Shown: piece by piece, positions 10,118 through 10,955 of the stretch | How the letters are laid out: the number at the start of each line of letters is the position of its first letter | How positions within the stretch are numbered: the first letter of the stretch is position 1 | Source of the DNA: Ardenticatenales bacterium | Lineage (GTDB): Bacteria > Chloroflexota > Anaerolineae > Ardenticatenales > Ardenticatenaceae | Direction of reading: 5' to 3' | DNA: 10,955 nucleotides | Assembly (NCBI GenBank): GCA_013812995.1 | Contig: JACCSL010000936.1 | Location: 1 to 10,955 of the forward strand | Notes under the pieces: model-generated | What the model was told of the DNA's origin: nothing | The model's input: the letters and a program-made list of their open reading frames with translations, nothing else | Database searches by the model: none | Program-made: the position numbers and the translations under genes

Positions 10118-10955
10118 CTAGCGTAGCAGGGGGCCATCATCACCGATCAATTGGAGCGCACCCCAGTAGAAAGGGTGCGCAAGGCGACCCTCAGCGGAGG
10201 CGAGCCACGCCTGTTGGACGGAGCGCAGGGCGGCCACTTTCGGCACGGAAGCCATCAAGGTTTCATAGAAATGACGCATCAACTGCAAGGCGCTCTCATC
10301 CTCCAGCTGCCAGAGCGCGACGAGCAGGGACTGAGCGCCCGCCGCGAGGAAGCCGCGCCATAGGCCCACGGGATCATCACCAGCGCGCACCTGCACCTGG
10401 CCGGTATCGCAGGCGCTGAGTGTGACCAGGGAGGCGCGCAGCGAGAGCAGGAAGAGGTCCGCCGCATTGAGCAAGCCGTCCTCCAGGTGGATATGGGAAA
10501 AATGGGGGGCATCGGGGCGGTGCTCGCCATGCGCGGCGATGTGCAGGATGTTCGCGCCGCGCATGAGCTCCAACAGGGCGGCGCGGGTGGCGGTTTTCCC
10601 TTCCAGGAGGGTGGCTCCGCCTAGAATCTCGGCCACCATGCGCCCCTCGGCGAGGGCCTGCTGGAGTTGCCCATCCCAGCTGTGGCTGACGACGACTGTC
10701 TGCCCCGTGCTGCCTGGCTGGGGGGCTCGTCCCTCGCGCTGCACGAGGCGCGCGGTGGGAACGATGCGACTCTCGCAGCGCTCGAGCAGGTAGCGATTCT
10801 CGGAGCGGAGGAGGTGAAAGGGAAGCTGATGGAGGAGCCCATGCGGGACCAGAATCAGCTTGTCGTGACGTAGGAGAGGACGCAGCGGGGCGAGTAGCAC
10901 ACTGTCGAGCTTTTCGAGCACGCGATGCAGTTGAATCGTGAGGGGGGCCATCCAC
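10118..10955 (-). CDS. CHAT domain (caspase-like) protease, C-terminal part
   Basis: The frame enters from the right edge and ends at TAG (10120-10118). About 277 residues after an internal Met at 10951 are visible; a Trp codon in frame precedes it, so the gene probably begins outside the window. CHAT (clan CD, separase/caspase-like) marks include LLAPLRPLL, LILVPHGLLHQLPFHLL, VPTARLV, the catalytic His in ILHIAAHGEH (His141 from that Met) and the catalytic Cys in LVTLSACDTG (Cys181), then GLWRGFLAAGAQSLLVALWQLED and a C-terminal helix pair ending FYWGALQLIGDDG. Both catalytic residues are intact. Such domains usually sit at the end of TPR or other sensor regions, which would lie upstream. 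It is the first visible gene of the operon with the S8 peptidase. Confidence 0.92.
   Translation of the reverse strand, partial: WMAPLTIQLHRVLEKLDSVLLAPLRPLLRHDKLILVPHGLLHQLPFHLLRSENRYLLERCESRIVPTARLVQREGRAPQPGSTGQTVVVSHSWDGQLQQALAEGRMVAEILGGATLLEGKTATRAALLELMRGANILHIAAHGEHRPDAPHFSHIHLEDGLLNAADLFLLSLRASLVTLSACDTGQVQVRAGDDPVGLWRGFLAAGAQSLLVALWQLEDESALQLMRHFYETLMASVPKVAALRSVQQAWLASAEGRLAHPFYWGALQLIGDDGPLLR

Overview
The window is high-GC bacterial DNA carrying a bacterial UvrABC-type repair gene, a tRNA with its own sigma70-like promoter and terminator, and a CHAT-protease/subtilase gene pair. A Chloroflexota (Ktedonobacteria-like) host is my best guess, based on the style of the genes (a sensor-like membrane protein with a low-complexity tail, a CHAT plus S8 pair, a DUF302 fragment). 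Nothing in the window proves the taxon.

Left block, minus strand (1-1680). Reading leftwards: a tRNA with anticodon UAA and a good promoter and terminator; a flavin-dependent amine/amino-acid oxidase of the monomeric sarcosine oxidase family; and, 29 bases further on, the start of a membrane-anchored or secreted protein that runs off the window.

Middle block, plus strand (1872-7796). First comes an 821-residue membrane protein with about nine N-terminal membrane segments, a GAF-like region, a coiled coil, a sigma-region-4-like helix-turn-helix and a long Pro/Gly/Ser-rich tail. It looks like a sensor kinase whose kinase module has been replaced. Sixty bases later comes uvrB, the DNA-damage recognition helicase of nucleotide excision repair. 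It is interrupted in its Walker A motif, between Lys44 and the following Thr, by a 444-residue intein. The intein has good splicing blocks, one degraded LAGLIDADG repeat and an internal XRE/Cro-type helix-turn-helix.

Right block, minus strand (7831-10955), converging on uvrB. This is a tight operon reading leftwards: a CHAT (caspase-like) protease whose N-terminus lies outside the window, then a cytoplasmic-looking S8 subtilase with an intact Asp/His/Ser triad, then a chimeric small gene. In the last, the first half of a DUF302 domain runs directly into the hydrophobic core and lipobox of a lipoprotein. Two protease classes translated from one message suggest a proteolytic signalling or conflict module.

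The most notable points are the UvrB intein with its HTH, the type I (short variable loop) tRNA with a Leu UAA anticodon, the DUF302-lipoprotein junction and the CHAT-subtilase operon.
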